The notes under the pieces were generated by a model, which saw nothing but the letters and a program-made list of their open reading frames with translations, was not told the origin of the DNA and made no database searches. Below, one piece after another: positions 18,190-26,506 of a DNA stretch of 35,136 nt; the first letter of the stretch is position 1, and every line of letters begins with the position of its first letter. The DNA comes from Nitrosospira sp. (GTDB lineage Bacteria; Pseudomonadota; Gammaproteobacteria; Burkholderiales; Nitrosomonadaceae): contig JACDGV010000026.1 in assembly GCA_013821425.1 (NCBI GenBank), positions 1 through 35,136 of the forward strand, written 5' to 3'. Made by a program: the position numbers and the translations under genes.

Positions 18190-19506
18190 ATGACCACCCC
18201 CCGTCCAACATCCACAACTCTTTCCGAGTGGTTGTCCCGTCTCGAGCGTGTCCACCCTCGGACTATCGAATTGGGACTGGGGCGGATAAGCCGCGTCAGG
18301 GACGAACTGGGGCTCGTACCGTCGTTTCCCATAATAACGGTGGGAGGTACGAATGGTAAGGGGTCTTCATGCGTCATGATGGAATCCATCCTAAGCCATG
18401 CGGGATACCGGGTAGGCTGTTACACTTCGCCGCATTTGTTGCGTTACAACGAACGGGTGCGGATAAGCCGCCGGGAAGCTAGCGACGAGGAGTTGTGCAA
18501 CGCTTTTCATGTGGTTGAGTCGGCCCGGCTTGGCACGGGCATTTCTCTGACTTATTTTGAATTTGGCACGCTGGCCGCGGTGCAATTGTTCAGCCAGGCC
18601 GGGGTGGACGTCGCCATTCTGGAGGTGGGGCTGGGTGGGCGGCTGGATGCAGTCAATCTTTTCGATGCCGATTGTGCCGTACTTACCAGCGTTGGCTTCG
18701 ACCACATGGATTATCTCGGAGATACACGCGAGAAAATAGGGTTCGAGAAAGCGGGAATTTTCAGAAGCGGCAAGGGCGCAATCTGCTCGGAGCCGGCTGT
18801 TCCGGCAGCAGTCCGGCTTCACGCGAACAGGATCGGGGCAAAGCTGATGCTCATCGGCGAACACTTTGGTTACTCAACCGGAGAAAATGGATGGAGTTAT
18901 TGGGGAAGCAGCAGGAAGTGCCATTCGCTTCCCTATCCGGCCCTGCGCGGCGCGCATCAATTGCGCAACGTCAGTGCCTGCCTTGCTGCGCTGGACTCCG
19001 TCAGGGATACCCTGCCGGTAACCATGGGTGACATACGCCACGGTTTACTGGACGTTGTATGGCCGGGACGGTTCCAGGTGTTGCCGGGACGCCCCGTGAC
19101 GGTGCTGGACGTAGCCCACAACCCGGATGCCGCGGGCGTTCTGGCGGACTGTCTCGGCAGTATGGGGCACTATCGTAGAACATATGCGGTATTCGCGATG
19201 CTCAAGGACAAGGACATAACAGGGGTGGTGCGGGCACTTGCGGCCAAGGTGGATACCTGGCTGATAGCTGGCATGGATGGGCCTCGCGGCGCATCGGCCG
19301 AAGAATTGGGGCGGGCGCTGGTGACGGCCGGCGTGAGCAAAGCAGCAGCGGGGGAAGGGGGAGCAGGGGCGGAGGCGATACAGGGTTTTCCCAATCCCGC
19401 CGCAGCTTATGCACATGCCTGTGAGCAGGCAGCTGAAAATGATAGAATTTGCGTTTTTGGCTCATTCCATACCGTAGCTGAAGTATTACGGTACAGACAA
19501 GGTTGA
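18190..19506 (+). CDS. folC: Dihydrofolate synthase / folylpolyglutamate synthase
   Basis: FolC adds glutamate to dihydropteroate and to folates. The Mur-ligase type ATP loop GTNGKGS is at 53-59, followed by YTSPHLLRYNERVRI. The central domain has LEVGLGGRLDAVN and TSVGFDHMDYLG, and the C-terminal domain has DVAHNPDAAGVL. At 438 residues it is complete. Two overlapping ATGs lie at 18186 and 18190, but only the second is in frame. The accD-folC-SPOR-cvpA-purF order matches the classic gammaproteobacterial operon. Confidence 0.95.
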   Translation: MTTPRPTSTTLSEWLSRLERVHPRTIELGLGRISRVRDELGLVPSFPIITVGGTNGKGSSCVMMESILSHAGYRVGCYTSPHLLRYNERVRISRREASDEELCNAFHVVESARLGTGISLTYFEFGTLAAVQLFSQAGVDVAILEVGLGGRLDAVNLFDADCAVLTSVGFDHMDYLGDTREKIGFEKAGIFRSGKGAICSEPAVPAAVRLHANRIGAKLMLIGEHFGYSTGENGWSYWGSSRKCHSLPYPALRGAHQLRNVSACLAALDSVRDTLPVTMGDIRHGLLDVVWPGRFQVLPGRPVTVLDVAHNPDAAGVLADCLGSMGHYRRTYAVFAMLKDKDITGVVRALAAKVDTWLIAGMDGPRGASAEELGRALVTAGVSKAAAGEGGAGAEAIQGFPNPAAAYAHACEQAAENDRICVFGSFHTVAEVLRYRQG

Positions 19507-19529
19507 GCACAGGGCAATCAAGCAACTCA

Positions 19530-20219
19530 ATGGCAAAGACCATAAGCGAAGAAGAAATTCAGCTACGTAAGCGTGCAAGAAGGCGTCTGGTCGGCGCGAT
19601 CACGCTGGCAATCGCAGCGATTGTAATCCTGCCAATGGTTCTCGATAACAAACCGGAGCAGCACAGTCAGGAAATCGATATCCGCATACCATCGGAAGAT
19701 GGCGTAGATGAACTTTCTCCCGAGCCCGTTCCCTTCGAACAAACACCCATCGCCGCAGCTCCCGAAAAGCCTGCAACAGGTATCCAGCGGGAAAATCAGG
19801 CCGGGTCCTCGCTACCCGTAAAGCCTGCTCCATTGGAAAAAAAAACCTCAAAGAAGCCGGATCCCATAACGGAAGGGAGAGCCCCCGACGCCAAGGCTGA
19901 ACCCACAGTTGCCGGAGCCACGTTTGGCAGGGAACCTGGTCAGTTTGTCGTGCAACTAGGCGCTTTTTCGGAGCCGGCGAAAGCCAGGCAACAGCTGCAA
20001 AGCCTGATAGCGAAGGATATCGCGACGTTCACGAATGCGAAGGCCTATACTGAAACGCTTCGGGTGGACAGGGAATCCGGCAAGGGCGACGCTAAGGAGG
20101 CCGGCAAGCGCGAAATTACGCGTGTGCGCGTTGGCTTTTTCGGTACTCGCGAAGAGGCTGAGAAAGCGCGTGAAAAATTGAAAGCGCTGGGATTCGATGG
20201 AGTGGTGACAGATAAATAG
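19530..20219 (+). CDS. SPOR-domain membrane protein (DedD-like)
   Basis: This protein has 229 residues. There is a basic cytoplasmic N-terminus (RKRARRRL), one membrane helix at about 21-37 (VGAITLAIAAIVILPMV), and a Pro/Glu/Lys-rich periplasmic linker. A C-terminal SPOR domain at about 140-225 begins FVVQLGAFSEPAKARQQ. SPOR domains bind denuded peptidoglycan at the division septum. DedD of E. coli has the same layout and place next to folC and cvpA. ATG 19530 was chosen over a TTG at 19503 that overlaps folC. The weak ribosome binding site suggests coupling to folC. Confidence 0.85.
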   Translation: MAKTISEEEIQLRKRARRRLVGAITLAIAAIVILPMVLDNKPEQHSQEIDIRIPSEDGVDELSPEPVPFEQTPIAAAPEKPATGIQRENQAGSSLPVKPAPLEKKTSKKPDPITEGRAPDAKAEPTVAGATFGREPGQFVVQLGAFSEPAKARQQLQSLIAKDIATFTNAKAYTETLRVDRESGKGDAKEAGKREITRVRVGFFGTREEAEKAREKLKALGFDGVVTDK

Positions 20220-20288
20220 CGCCAGGATGAGATCGCGACCGGCGCTACGCACGTGCCAACCGCATTTCTGTAAACTGGTTGCTCGCGT

Positions 20289-20798
20289 ATGACTATTTTC
20301 GATTATTCCGTTCTTGCCATACTTGGCTTGTCGATCTTGCTGAGCGTGGTGCGGGGTATGGTGCGCGAGCTGTTATCACTGGCAGGCTGGGTGGTGGCAT
20401 TCATGGTGGCGAATTCCTTTGCAGCGGGGTTTGCGCCCATGTTGCCCGCCAGCGTTGCAGGCGAACCGCTGCGTGAATTGCTGGCATTTACCGCGACGTT
20501 CTTGTCGGCATTACTGGGAATGGGCCTGGTTGCCATGTTGGCATCTGCCCTGGTGAAAACCGTAGGGCTAGGGTTTGCAGACCGATTCATGGGATCGTTG
20601 TTCGGTTTTATACGCGGGCTGCTGGTGGTTCTATTAATTGTATTGGCCGCCGGATTTACGGCATTGCCCCAGGAGCCGTTCTGGAGGAAAGCCGTGTTGA
20701 GCGAGCCTCTGGAAACCGCCGCGATGATGATAATTCCCTGGTTGCCCCCGGATTTCTCGCAGCGCATCAATTATGTAAAAACGAAGCGGGATGGATGA
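20289..20798 (+). CDS. cvpA: CvpA family inner-membrane protein
   Basis: The 169-residue protein has four hydrophobic segments and the CvpA pattern: MTIFDYSVLAILGLS at the start, the GMVREL motif in the first loop, and DRFMGSLFGFIRGLLVV in the third segment. CvpA was named for colicin V production in E. coli. Its role is still poorly understood but it is linked to envelope stress. It lies between the SPOR gene and purF as usual. 124 bases separate it from purF. Confidence 0.92.
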   Translation: MTIFDYSVLAILGLSILLSVVRGMVRELLSLAGWVVAFMVANSFAAGFAPMLPASVAGEPLRELLAFTATFLSALLGMGLVAMLASALVKTVGLGFADRFMGSLFGFIRGLLVVLLIVLAAGFTALPQEPFWRKAVLSEPLETAAMMIIPWLPPDFSQRINYVKTKRDG

Positions 20799-20922
20799 GC
20801 GGATTCCACGTATCTGAGAACGAGAAAAACTTCATGTCGATGCCAAAGATGCAGTGCCAGGGGATTTTCCTTGAACTTTTTTGTGCGGCGTTAATCTAGT
20901 CATTCCTTGCGGAGTATAAATC

Positions 20923-22443
20923 ATGTGTGGAATTCTGGGTCTCGTCGCACAAACTCCCGTCAACCAGTTGTTATACGATGGGCTTCTGGTGCTCCAGCAT
21001 CGGGGGCAGGACGCGGCGGGCATCGTTACCGCGCAAGGCAATACGTTTCACATGCACAAGGAAGGCGGATTGGTGCGGGACGTGTTCCGCACCCGGAACA
21101 TGCGCGCTCTGCTTGGCAATATCGGAATCGGGCATGCGAGATACCCTACCGCCGGGTCCGGCGAATCGCCAGCCGAGGCACAACCGTTTTATGTCAATTC
21201 GCCGTTCGGTATCGTGCTGGGGCACAATGGCAATCTTACGAACGCGGCGCAGCTCAAACAGGAATTGTTCCGGGAGGACTTGCGCCATGTCAATACCAAT
21301 TCAGACTCGGAAGTGCTCCTCAATGTGCTGGCTCATGAATTGCAGAGAAGCACCAAAAACCATCAACTCGATCCCGCGGCCATTTTTGCCGCGGTGTCAC
21401 GCGTACACCAGCGGTGTCGAGGTGCCTATGCGGTAGTAGCGATGATAGCAGGCTATGGATTGCTCGCTTTCCGCGACCCGTACGGAATCCGTCCACTTGT
21501 GTTTGGCTGTGCCGAGACCGAGTTCGGGCTGGAGTATCTGGTTGCGTCGGAGAGTGTGGCGCTGGATACCCTGGGGTTCAAGCTGGTCCGCGATGTGGCC
21601 CCTGGCGAAGCGGTGTTCATTGATGAAAGCGGTAATTTCTACAATCAGCAATGTGCCGACAATCCTTCGCATAACCCGTGCATCTTCGAGTATGTCTACA
21701 TGGCGCGTCCCGATTCGGTAATGGATGGTATTTCCGTATATGAAACGCGGCTGAACATGGGTGAAAGCCTGGCGGATAAAATCACCACGACCATGCGTCA
21801 TCTTGATATCGACGTGGTGATTCCGATCCCCGATTCCAGCCGCCCCAGCGCCTTGCAGCTGGCAAACCGCCTGGGCGTGAGCTTTCGCGAAGGTTTCGTC
21901 AAGAATCGTTATATCGGCCGTACCTTTATCATGCCGGGACAGCAGTTGCGGCGAAAGTCGGTTCGCCAAAAGCTTAATGCCATGAGCGTAGAGTTTCGGG
22001 GAAAAAATGTTCTGCTGGTCGATGATTCCATTGTCAGGGGCACCACCAGCCGCGAAATTGTGCAGATGGCGCAGGAGGCTGGCGCAAATAAGGTTTATTT
22101 CGCTTCCGCCGCCCCACCGGTAAGGTTTCCCAACGTTTACGGGATTGACATGCCGACGAACCAGGAACTCATCGCCACCGGCAGGGACGAAGATGAAATC
22201 CGCCGCGAAATAGGCGCGGATTACCTGGTTTTTCAGGACCTGGATGCGCTCATAAGCGATGTGCGCCGGGTTAATCCATCTATTACCGATTTTGAAACAT
22301 CCTGCTTCGACGGGCATTACATCACGGGAGATGTTACACCGGAGTACCTGGCCGTTCTGGAGGCGCAACGGGGTGGCGGGGCACTATTGTCGCGCGCCGG
22401 ATCCAGTACACAACTGGATTTGAACCTTGTATCAGCAGGGTAA
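20923..22443 (+). CDS. purF: Amidophosphoribosyltransferase
   Basis: PurF makes 5-phosphoribosylamine from PRPP and glutamine, the committed step of purine synthesis. Cys2 in MCGILGL is the N-terminal nucleophile of the glutaminase domain, so no propeptide is present. The PRPP loop [11 protein letters not shown] is at 366-376, and [13 protein letters not shown] precedes it. The 506-residue length fits the proteobacterial enzyme. A GGAG ribosome binding site (20911-20914) lies eight bases before the ATG. A purR-type operator was not seen. Confidence 0.97.
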   Translation: MCGILGLVAQTPVNQLLYDGLLVLQHRGQDAAGIVTAQGNTFHMHKEGGLVRDVFRTRNMRALLGNIGIGHARYPTAGSGESPAEAQPFYVNSPFGIVLGHNGNLTNAAQLKQELFREDLRHVNTNSDSEVLLNVLAHELQRSTKNHQLDPAAIFAAVSRVHQRCRGAYAVVAMIAGYGLLAFRDPYGIRPLVFGCAETEFGLEYLVASESVALDTLGFKLVRDVAPGEAVFIDESGNFYNQQCADNPSHNPCIFEYVYMARPDSVMDGISVYETRLNMGESLADKITTTMRHLDIDVVIPIPDSSRPSALQLANRLGVSFREGFVKNRYIGRTFIMPGQQLRRKSVRQKLNAMSVEFRGKNVLLVDDSIVRGTTSREIVQMAQEAGANKVYFASAAPPVRFPNVYGIDMPTNQELIATGRDEDEIRREIGADYLVFQDLDALISDVRRVNPSITDFETSCFDGHYITGDVTPEYLAVLEAQRGGGALLSRAGSSTQLDLNLVSAG

Positions 22444-22449
22444 GGATAT

Positions 22450-22478
22450 TTGACAAAAACGCTTCCCAAGCGTAACTT
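22450..22478 (+). promoter_or_regulatory. Candidate metZ promoter overlapping an inverted repeat
   Basis: TTGACA at 22450-22455 is a consensus -35 box. TAACTT at 22473-22478 is a fair -10 box at 17-bp spacing. Transcription would start near 22485, at the edge of the SAM-II aptamer. The spacer holds a perfect inverted repeat ACGCTT-CCC-AAGCGT (22459-22473), which could be an operator or the end of the purF transcript. Confidence 0.55.
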
Positions 22479-22486
22479 AATAATGT

Positions 22487-22542
22487 TTGCGCCGATTTGA
22501 TATTCAGCTTGCGGGCGCGTTATAAATTCTGCTAAAGCGGGA
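22487..22542 (+). ncRNA. SAM-II (SAM-alpha) riboswitch aptamer upstream of metZ
   Basis: The sequence follows the known SAM-II layout. P1 is formed by GCGCC (22489-22493) with GGCGC (22514-22518), extended by one T-G pair. The first loop has GATTTGA and CTTGC. P1 is followed by the conserved GTTATAAAT and GCTAAA (22531-22536), then GCGGGA, where the pseudoknot strand is expected. Compared with the family consensus recalled from the literature, the GATTTRA, UUGC-x-GCGCGU-x-AUAAAU and GCUAAA blocks agree in order and spacing. SAM-II elements control metA, metX and metZ genes, which fits the gene directly below. It would turn metZ off when SAM is abundant. Confidence 0.85.
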
Positions 22543-22544
22543 GG

Positions 22545-22578
22545 AAACCCGTTTTGGCAACTGCTGAACGGGTTTTTT
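22545..22578 (+). terminator. Intrinsic terminator of the metZ riboswitch leader
   Basis: A 9-bp stem, AAACCCGTT (22545-22553) with AACGGGTTT (22567-22575), closes a 13-base loop. The T run reaches 22578. It lies between the aptamer and the metZ ribosome binding site (AGGAGG, 22582-22587). CGGG at 22538-22541, at the 3' edge of the aptamer, can pair with CCCG at 22548-22551, giving a rival hairpin that would break the terminator. That is the expected arrangement for SAM-controlled attenuation. Confidence 0.82.
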
Positions 22579-22596
22579 ATTAGGAGGAAATCTGAC

Positions 22597-23775
22597 ATGC
22601 CCGACGATTTCGAGCTGCAAACCCTGGCGTTGCATACGGGGATTCACCGTAGTCAATTCAATGAACACTCGGAGGCACTGTACCTCACCTCGAGTTTTGT
22701 ATTCGACAGCGCCGCCCAGGCAGCCGCCCGCTTCTCCGGCGCAGAACCGGGAAATATCTACTCGCGCTTTACCAATCCTACCGTAACCGCTTTCGAAGAA
22801 CGGCTTGCCGCCCTGGAAGGCGCCGAGGCTTGCGTGGCCACTTCGTCCGGAATGTCGGCCATCCTTGCCTGCGTGATGGGGTTGCTATCCGCGGGGGATC
22901 ATATTATTGCATCGCGCAGTCTGTTCGGTTCCACGGTAAGCCTGTTCAACAATATTCTCAAACGTTTCAATATCGAAACGACATTTGTTTCCGCAACCGA
23001 CATTTCGGCATGGGAGGCCGCGGCGAAACCTGGGACGAAACTCCTGTTTGTGGAAACGCCATCAAACCCGCTTACTGAAATCTCCGATATCAGCGCGCTT
23101 GCGGCCGTGGCCAAAAAAGCCGGCGCATGGCTCGCGGTTGATAACTGTTTCTGCTCGCCCGCACTGCAAAGGCCCCTCGAACTGGGCGCCGATCTGGTGA
23201 TTCATTCCGCCACTAAATACCTTGAGGGTCAGGGCAGGGTGCTGGGCGGCGCGGTACTTGGTGGACGCGACCTCGTGATGGATGGAATATTCAGCTTCCT
23301 GCGTACCGCCGGACCAAGCTTGAGCCCCTTCAACGCCTGGGTGATCCTGAAAGGAATGGAAACCCTGAAAATCCGCATGGAGACGCATTCTGCAAATGCA
23401 GTGGAAATTGCTCGCTGGCTGGAAGCGCAAACCGGCGTCGCCAGGGTCTATTACCCCGGTTTGCCTTCGCATCCCCAATACGATCTCGCGAAACGTCAAC
23501 AGAAAACCGGGGGCGGGATCGTTTCTTTTGAGTTGGAAAAAGGAAGAGAAGCGGCATGGCGCGTGGTGGACTCGGTTCGTCTGATTTCCATCACCGCTAA
23601 CCTGGGTGACACCAAGAGCACGCTCACTCATCCCGCCACTACCACCCATGCCCGCATCAGCCAGGAAAGCAGGGATGCCGCAGGGATCGGGGAGGGTTTG
23701 CTGCGGATTGCCGTGGGACTGGAGGCGGTCAAGGATATACGCGCTGATCTGGCAAGGGGATTGCGCGGGGAGTAA
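22597..23775 (+). CDS. metZ: O-succinylhomoserine sulfhydrylase
   Basis: MetZ makes homocysteine directly from O-succinylhomoserine and sulfide, a PLP-dependent step of methionine synthesis. The PLP lysine is Lys207 in IHSATKYLEGQGR. SRFTNPTVTAFEERLAALEG (56-75) and ATSSGMSAIL (81-90) are the usual Cys/Met-metabolism motifs. FVETPSNPLTEI and the final GDTKSTLTHPATTTHA are also present. The 392-residue length fits the family. The assignment to the succinyl rather than acetyl form rests on family resemblance. It is the last gene of the rightward run and converges on gspF with only 27 bases between. Confidence 0.93.
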   Translation: MPDDFELQTLALHTGIHRSQFNEHSEALYLTSSFVFDSAAQAAARFSGAEPGNIYSRFTNPTVTAFEERLAALEGAEACVATSSGMSAILACVMGLLSAGDHIIASRSLFGSTVSLFNNILKRFNIETTFVSATDISAWEAAAKPGTKLLFVETPSNPLTEISDISALAAVAKKAGAWLAVDNCFCSPALQRPLELGADLVIHSATKYLEGQGRVLGGAVLGGRDLVMDGIFSFLRTAGPSLSPFNAWVILKGMETLKIRMETHSANAVEIARWLEAQTGVARVYYPGLPSHPQYDLAKRQQKTGGGIVSFELEKGREAAWRVVDSVRLISITANLGDTKSTLTHPATTTHARISQESRDAAGIGEGLLRIAVGLEAVKDIRADLARGLRGE

Positions 23776-23802
23776 GTTCCTCCCTCGTTTCCTAAGGAAG
23801 CC

Positions 23803-25008
23803 CTAATAGACCAACTGATTGATCTCGATGATGGGCAGCAGTATCGCCAGGACGATAATGAGCACTATTCCCCCCATCACCAGAATCATCAGGGGCTCGA
23901 GCAGTGTTAAAAACACCGCTAGGCGCCGCTCGAGAGCCTGAGTCTCGAGCTGCGCGGCGCGCTCGAGCATCTGCTCCAGCTTCCCGCTCATTTCCCCGCT
24001 CGCTATCAGGTGGATGAGCAGGGGCGGGAAGACCCCAGTTTCGCGCAGCGCCCGGGATAGACTCATCCCTTCGCGGACCCGTCCGATGGTATCCTCGATC
24101 GCTCTACGCATCACGTCGTTACTCATTACCTGCGCGCCCGAATCCAGCGCCGTGAGAAGCGGAACCCCGCCCCCAACCAGGATAGCCAGCGTGCTGGCAA
24201 AACGAGAGGTGTTTCCGCTGCGAATCAGCGACCCCAGCCAAGGTGTTCGCAGTAATAGAATATGCCAGCGATATCGAAACGCATTCCGGCGCAAAGCCGC
24301 GCGGACTGCAACCAGGGCCGCGACGACGGCAATCATGAGGTAAGGCCAGGTTGGGCGAAGAAAATCGCTCAGACCGATCAGCGCTCGCGTCAGGAACGGC
24401 AGACTCTGACGCGAGTGTTGAAACACCTGCACCACTTGCGGCACTACATAGATTAGCAAACCGGCAACAATAATGACGGCTACTATCGTCACCAGGGCCG
24501 GGTAGAGAAGCGCAAGGCTGGTTTTCTGTTTCAACGCCTGGCGTGTGTCGAGGTACTCGGCGAGATGCTGCAGCACTATGGGCAATGCGCCCGATTCCTC
24601 GCCACCACGAACCAGTGCCCGAAAAAAATTCGGAAAACTTTTGCTGTAGCTGCCCAGGGCTGCGGATAGGGAAAGCCCAGCAGTCACCTCGGTTTTGACG
24701 CCGCCGAGTATCTCGGCTGTGAAGGGCTCCTCGCTTGCCTCGATCAGCGCGGCAAGCGCCTGTTCCACCGTCAGGCCCGCTGCAAGCAGTGTCGCCAGCT
24801 GCCGCGTAAGCAGGCTCAGTTCGGCCGGAGATATTCCTCGTGCCCAAGGTAGCTGCGCGCGTTCACGGGCACGTACCTGATCAACCGCCGAAGGCAGCAG
24901 GCCTTGGGCGCGTAATTGCGCTCGCGCCTGGCGCGGCGTGTCGGCGTGGATTACGCCGGTTATCGCGCGGCCCTCGACGTCGAGCGCTTCGTAACGGTAA
25001 GCTTCCAA
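23803..25008 (-). CDS. gspF: Type II secretion inner-membrane platform protein GspF
   Basis: GspF is the polytopic platform protein of the type II secretion system. The N-terminus YRYEALDVEGRAITGVI leads into two T2SSF domains (about 70-190 and 272-395). Three membrane helices lie near 170, 220 and the C-terminus (VMGGIVLIIVLAILLPI). At 401 residues it is complete. The start appears to be TTG 25008, since no ATG or GTG fits, which is uncommon. It follows gspE by 12 bases and ends the gspCDEF operon. Confidence 0.95.
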   Translation of the reverse strand: MEAYRYEALDVEGRAITGVIHADTPRQARAQLRAQGLLPSAVDQVRARERAQLPWARGISPAELSLLTRQLATLLAAGLTVEQALAALIEASEEPFTAEILGGVKTEVTAGLSLSAALGSYSKSFPNFFRALVRGGEESGALPIVLQHLAEYLDTRQALKQKTSLALLYPALVTIVAVIIVAGLLIYVVPQVVQVFQHSRQSLPFLTRALIGLSDFLRPTWPYLMIAVVAALVAVRAALRRNAFRYRWHILLLRTPWLGSLIRSGNTSRFASTLAILVGGGVPLLTALDSGAQVMSNDVMRRAIEDTIGRVREGMSLSRALRETGVFPPLLIHLIASGEMSGKLEQMLERAAQLETQALERRLAVFLTLLEPLMILVMGGIVLIIVLAILLPIIEINQLVY

Positions 25009-25020
25009 AGGCAGCGGGTC

Positions 25021-26487
25021 CTATTCGCGCGTCACACGCACCACCTCTTCCAAAGCCGTCACCCCCTGTGCAGCGAGGCGCAGGCCGTCATCGCGCAGGG
25101 ACCGGGTGCCGCGTGAAACGACATAGTCCCGCAGACTTTGCTCGGAGGCGCGATCATGAATATGCCGGCGAAGTTCATTGTCGACTGTCACCAGTTCGTA
25201 TATACCCGTTCGGCCCCGGTATCCTGTCTGATTGCACGCAGCGCAGCCTTGAGCGCGATAGAGAGCCCCCGTTGCCAGCGCGAGTCCCGCGAATTGCGGC
25301 ATATCTCCATCGAGGGGCTGGCGGCAGTCCAGGCACAGGCGTCGGACCAGACGCTGGGCGCCTACACCGATCAGGCTGGATGCCAGTAGAAATGGTTCCA
25401 CGCCCATATCCACGAGCCGGACAACGGCGCTTACCGCATCATTGGTGTGTAAAGTTGCGAACACCAGGTGACCGGTGAGACTGGCCTGAACTGCGATCTG
25501 CGCGGTTTCAAGATCGCGGATTTCTCCGATCATGATGACATCAGGGTCCTGCCGCAGGATGGTTCGCAGAGCCCGCGCAAAACTCATGTCGATACGGGTG
25601 TTGATCTGTGTCTGGCTGATACCGTCGAGATCGTATTCGATGGGATCCTCGACGGTCATCATATTGAGAGCGGCGGAGTCGAGTCTCGACAGCGCAGCAT
25701 AAAGCGTCGTCGTCTTGCCGGAGCCCGTTGGACCGGTTACGAGAATAATGCCGTGTGGTTCCCGGATAAGCTTGTCCATGCGCACAAGTGTCGCGCCGTC
25801 CATCCCGAGCCGCGACAGATCGAGCCGGCCTGCCTGCTTGTCGAGCAAACGGAGGACTGCGCGTTCGCCGTGGGCAGTCGGAATAGTAGATACGCGCACG
25901 TCGACCGGCTTTCCGGCCACTCGCAGCGTGATTCGCCCATCCTGCGGCAGGCGTTTCTCAGCGATGTCGAGTTGCGCCATGATCTTGATGCGCGAGATGA
26001 TTGCCGCATGCAGCGAGCGTGCCGGTTCTACCAGGTCGCGCAAGGTACCATCGATACGCAACCGTACGACCGAGCGCGTTTCAAAGGCTTCGATATGTAT
26101 ATCGGAGGCTGCATCGCGTAGCGCCTGCGTAAACAATGCGTTAATGAGGCGGATCACGGGGGCGTCATCCTGGCTTTCAAGCAGATCCTCGACTTTTGGC
26201 AACTCCTGCAACAACCTGGAAAGGTCTATATCCTGTGCGAGACCCCCGGCAAGCGCGGCGGCACCCGAGCTTGCCCCGTTGTATAAAGTGGAAACAAGTT
26301 CATTAAACTCCTCATCGCCTATCCGTCGAGCCCGCAGGGGCACGCCCAGAGCGCGGCGCAATTCCGCAATCGCGCCAGCGTGGGCGTGGCTGCGGACCGC
26401 TACCTCCGCCTGATCATCACTGCATGACGTGACCACGACACCGTGCTTCTTTACGAACGCGTAGGGAACTGCAGGGAGGCTGGTCAT
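25021..26487 (-). CDS. gspE: Type II secretion ATPase GspE
   Basis: GspE is the cytoplasmic hexameric ATPase that powers pseudopilus assembly. From ATG 26487 (488 aa) the protein begins MTSLPAVPYAFVKKHGV, the usual GspE start. The Walker A is GPTGSGKTTT at about 252-261, the Asp box and Walker B region are VEDPIEY and IMIGEIRDLETA, and the tetracysteine zinc site is CLDC...CAAC. A longer frame from ATG 26538 would overlap gspD by 32 bases and add 17 non-conserved residues. I consider that start less likely. Confidence 0.94.
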   Translation of the reverse strand: MTSLPAVPYAFVKKHGVVVTSCSDDQAEVAVRSHAHAGAIAELRRALGVPLRARRIGDEEFNELVSTLYNGASSGAAALAGGLAQDIDLSRLLQELPKVEDLLESQDDAPVIRLINALFTQALRDAASDIHIEAFETRSVVRLRIDGTLRDLVEPARSLHAAIISRIKIMAQLDIAEKRLPQDGRITLRVAGKPVDVRVSTIPTAHGERAVLRLLDKQAGRLDLSRLGMDGATLVRMDKLIREPHGIILVTGPTGSGKTTTLYAALSRLDSAALNMMTVEDPIEYDLDGISQTQINTRIDMSFARALRTILRQDPDVIMIGEIRDLETAQIAVQASLTGHLVFATLHTNDAVSAVVRLVDMGVEPFLLASSLIGVGAQRLVRRLCLDCRQPLDGDMPQFAGLALATGALYRAQGCAACNQTGYRGRTGIYELVTVDNELRRHIHDRASEQSLRDYVVSRGTRSLRDDGLRLAAQGVTALEEVVRVTRE

Positions 26488-26506
26488 TATGGTACTTTCA
26501 GTCTTT

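Noticed and set aside
21397-22368. - strand frame (323 codons) opposite purF
   Set aside because: Antisense shadow of purF without a ribosome binding site or domain.
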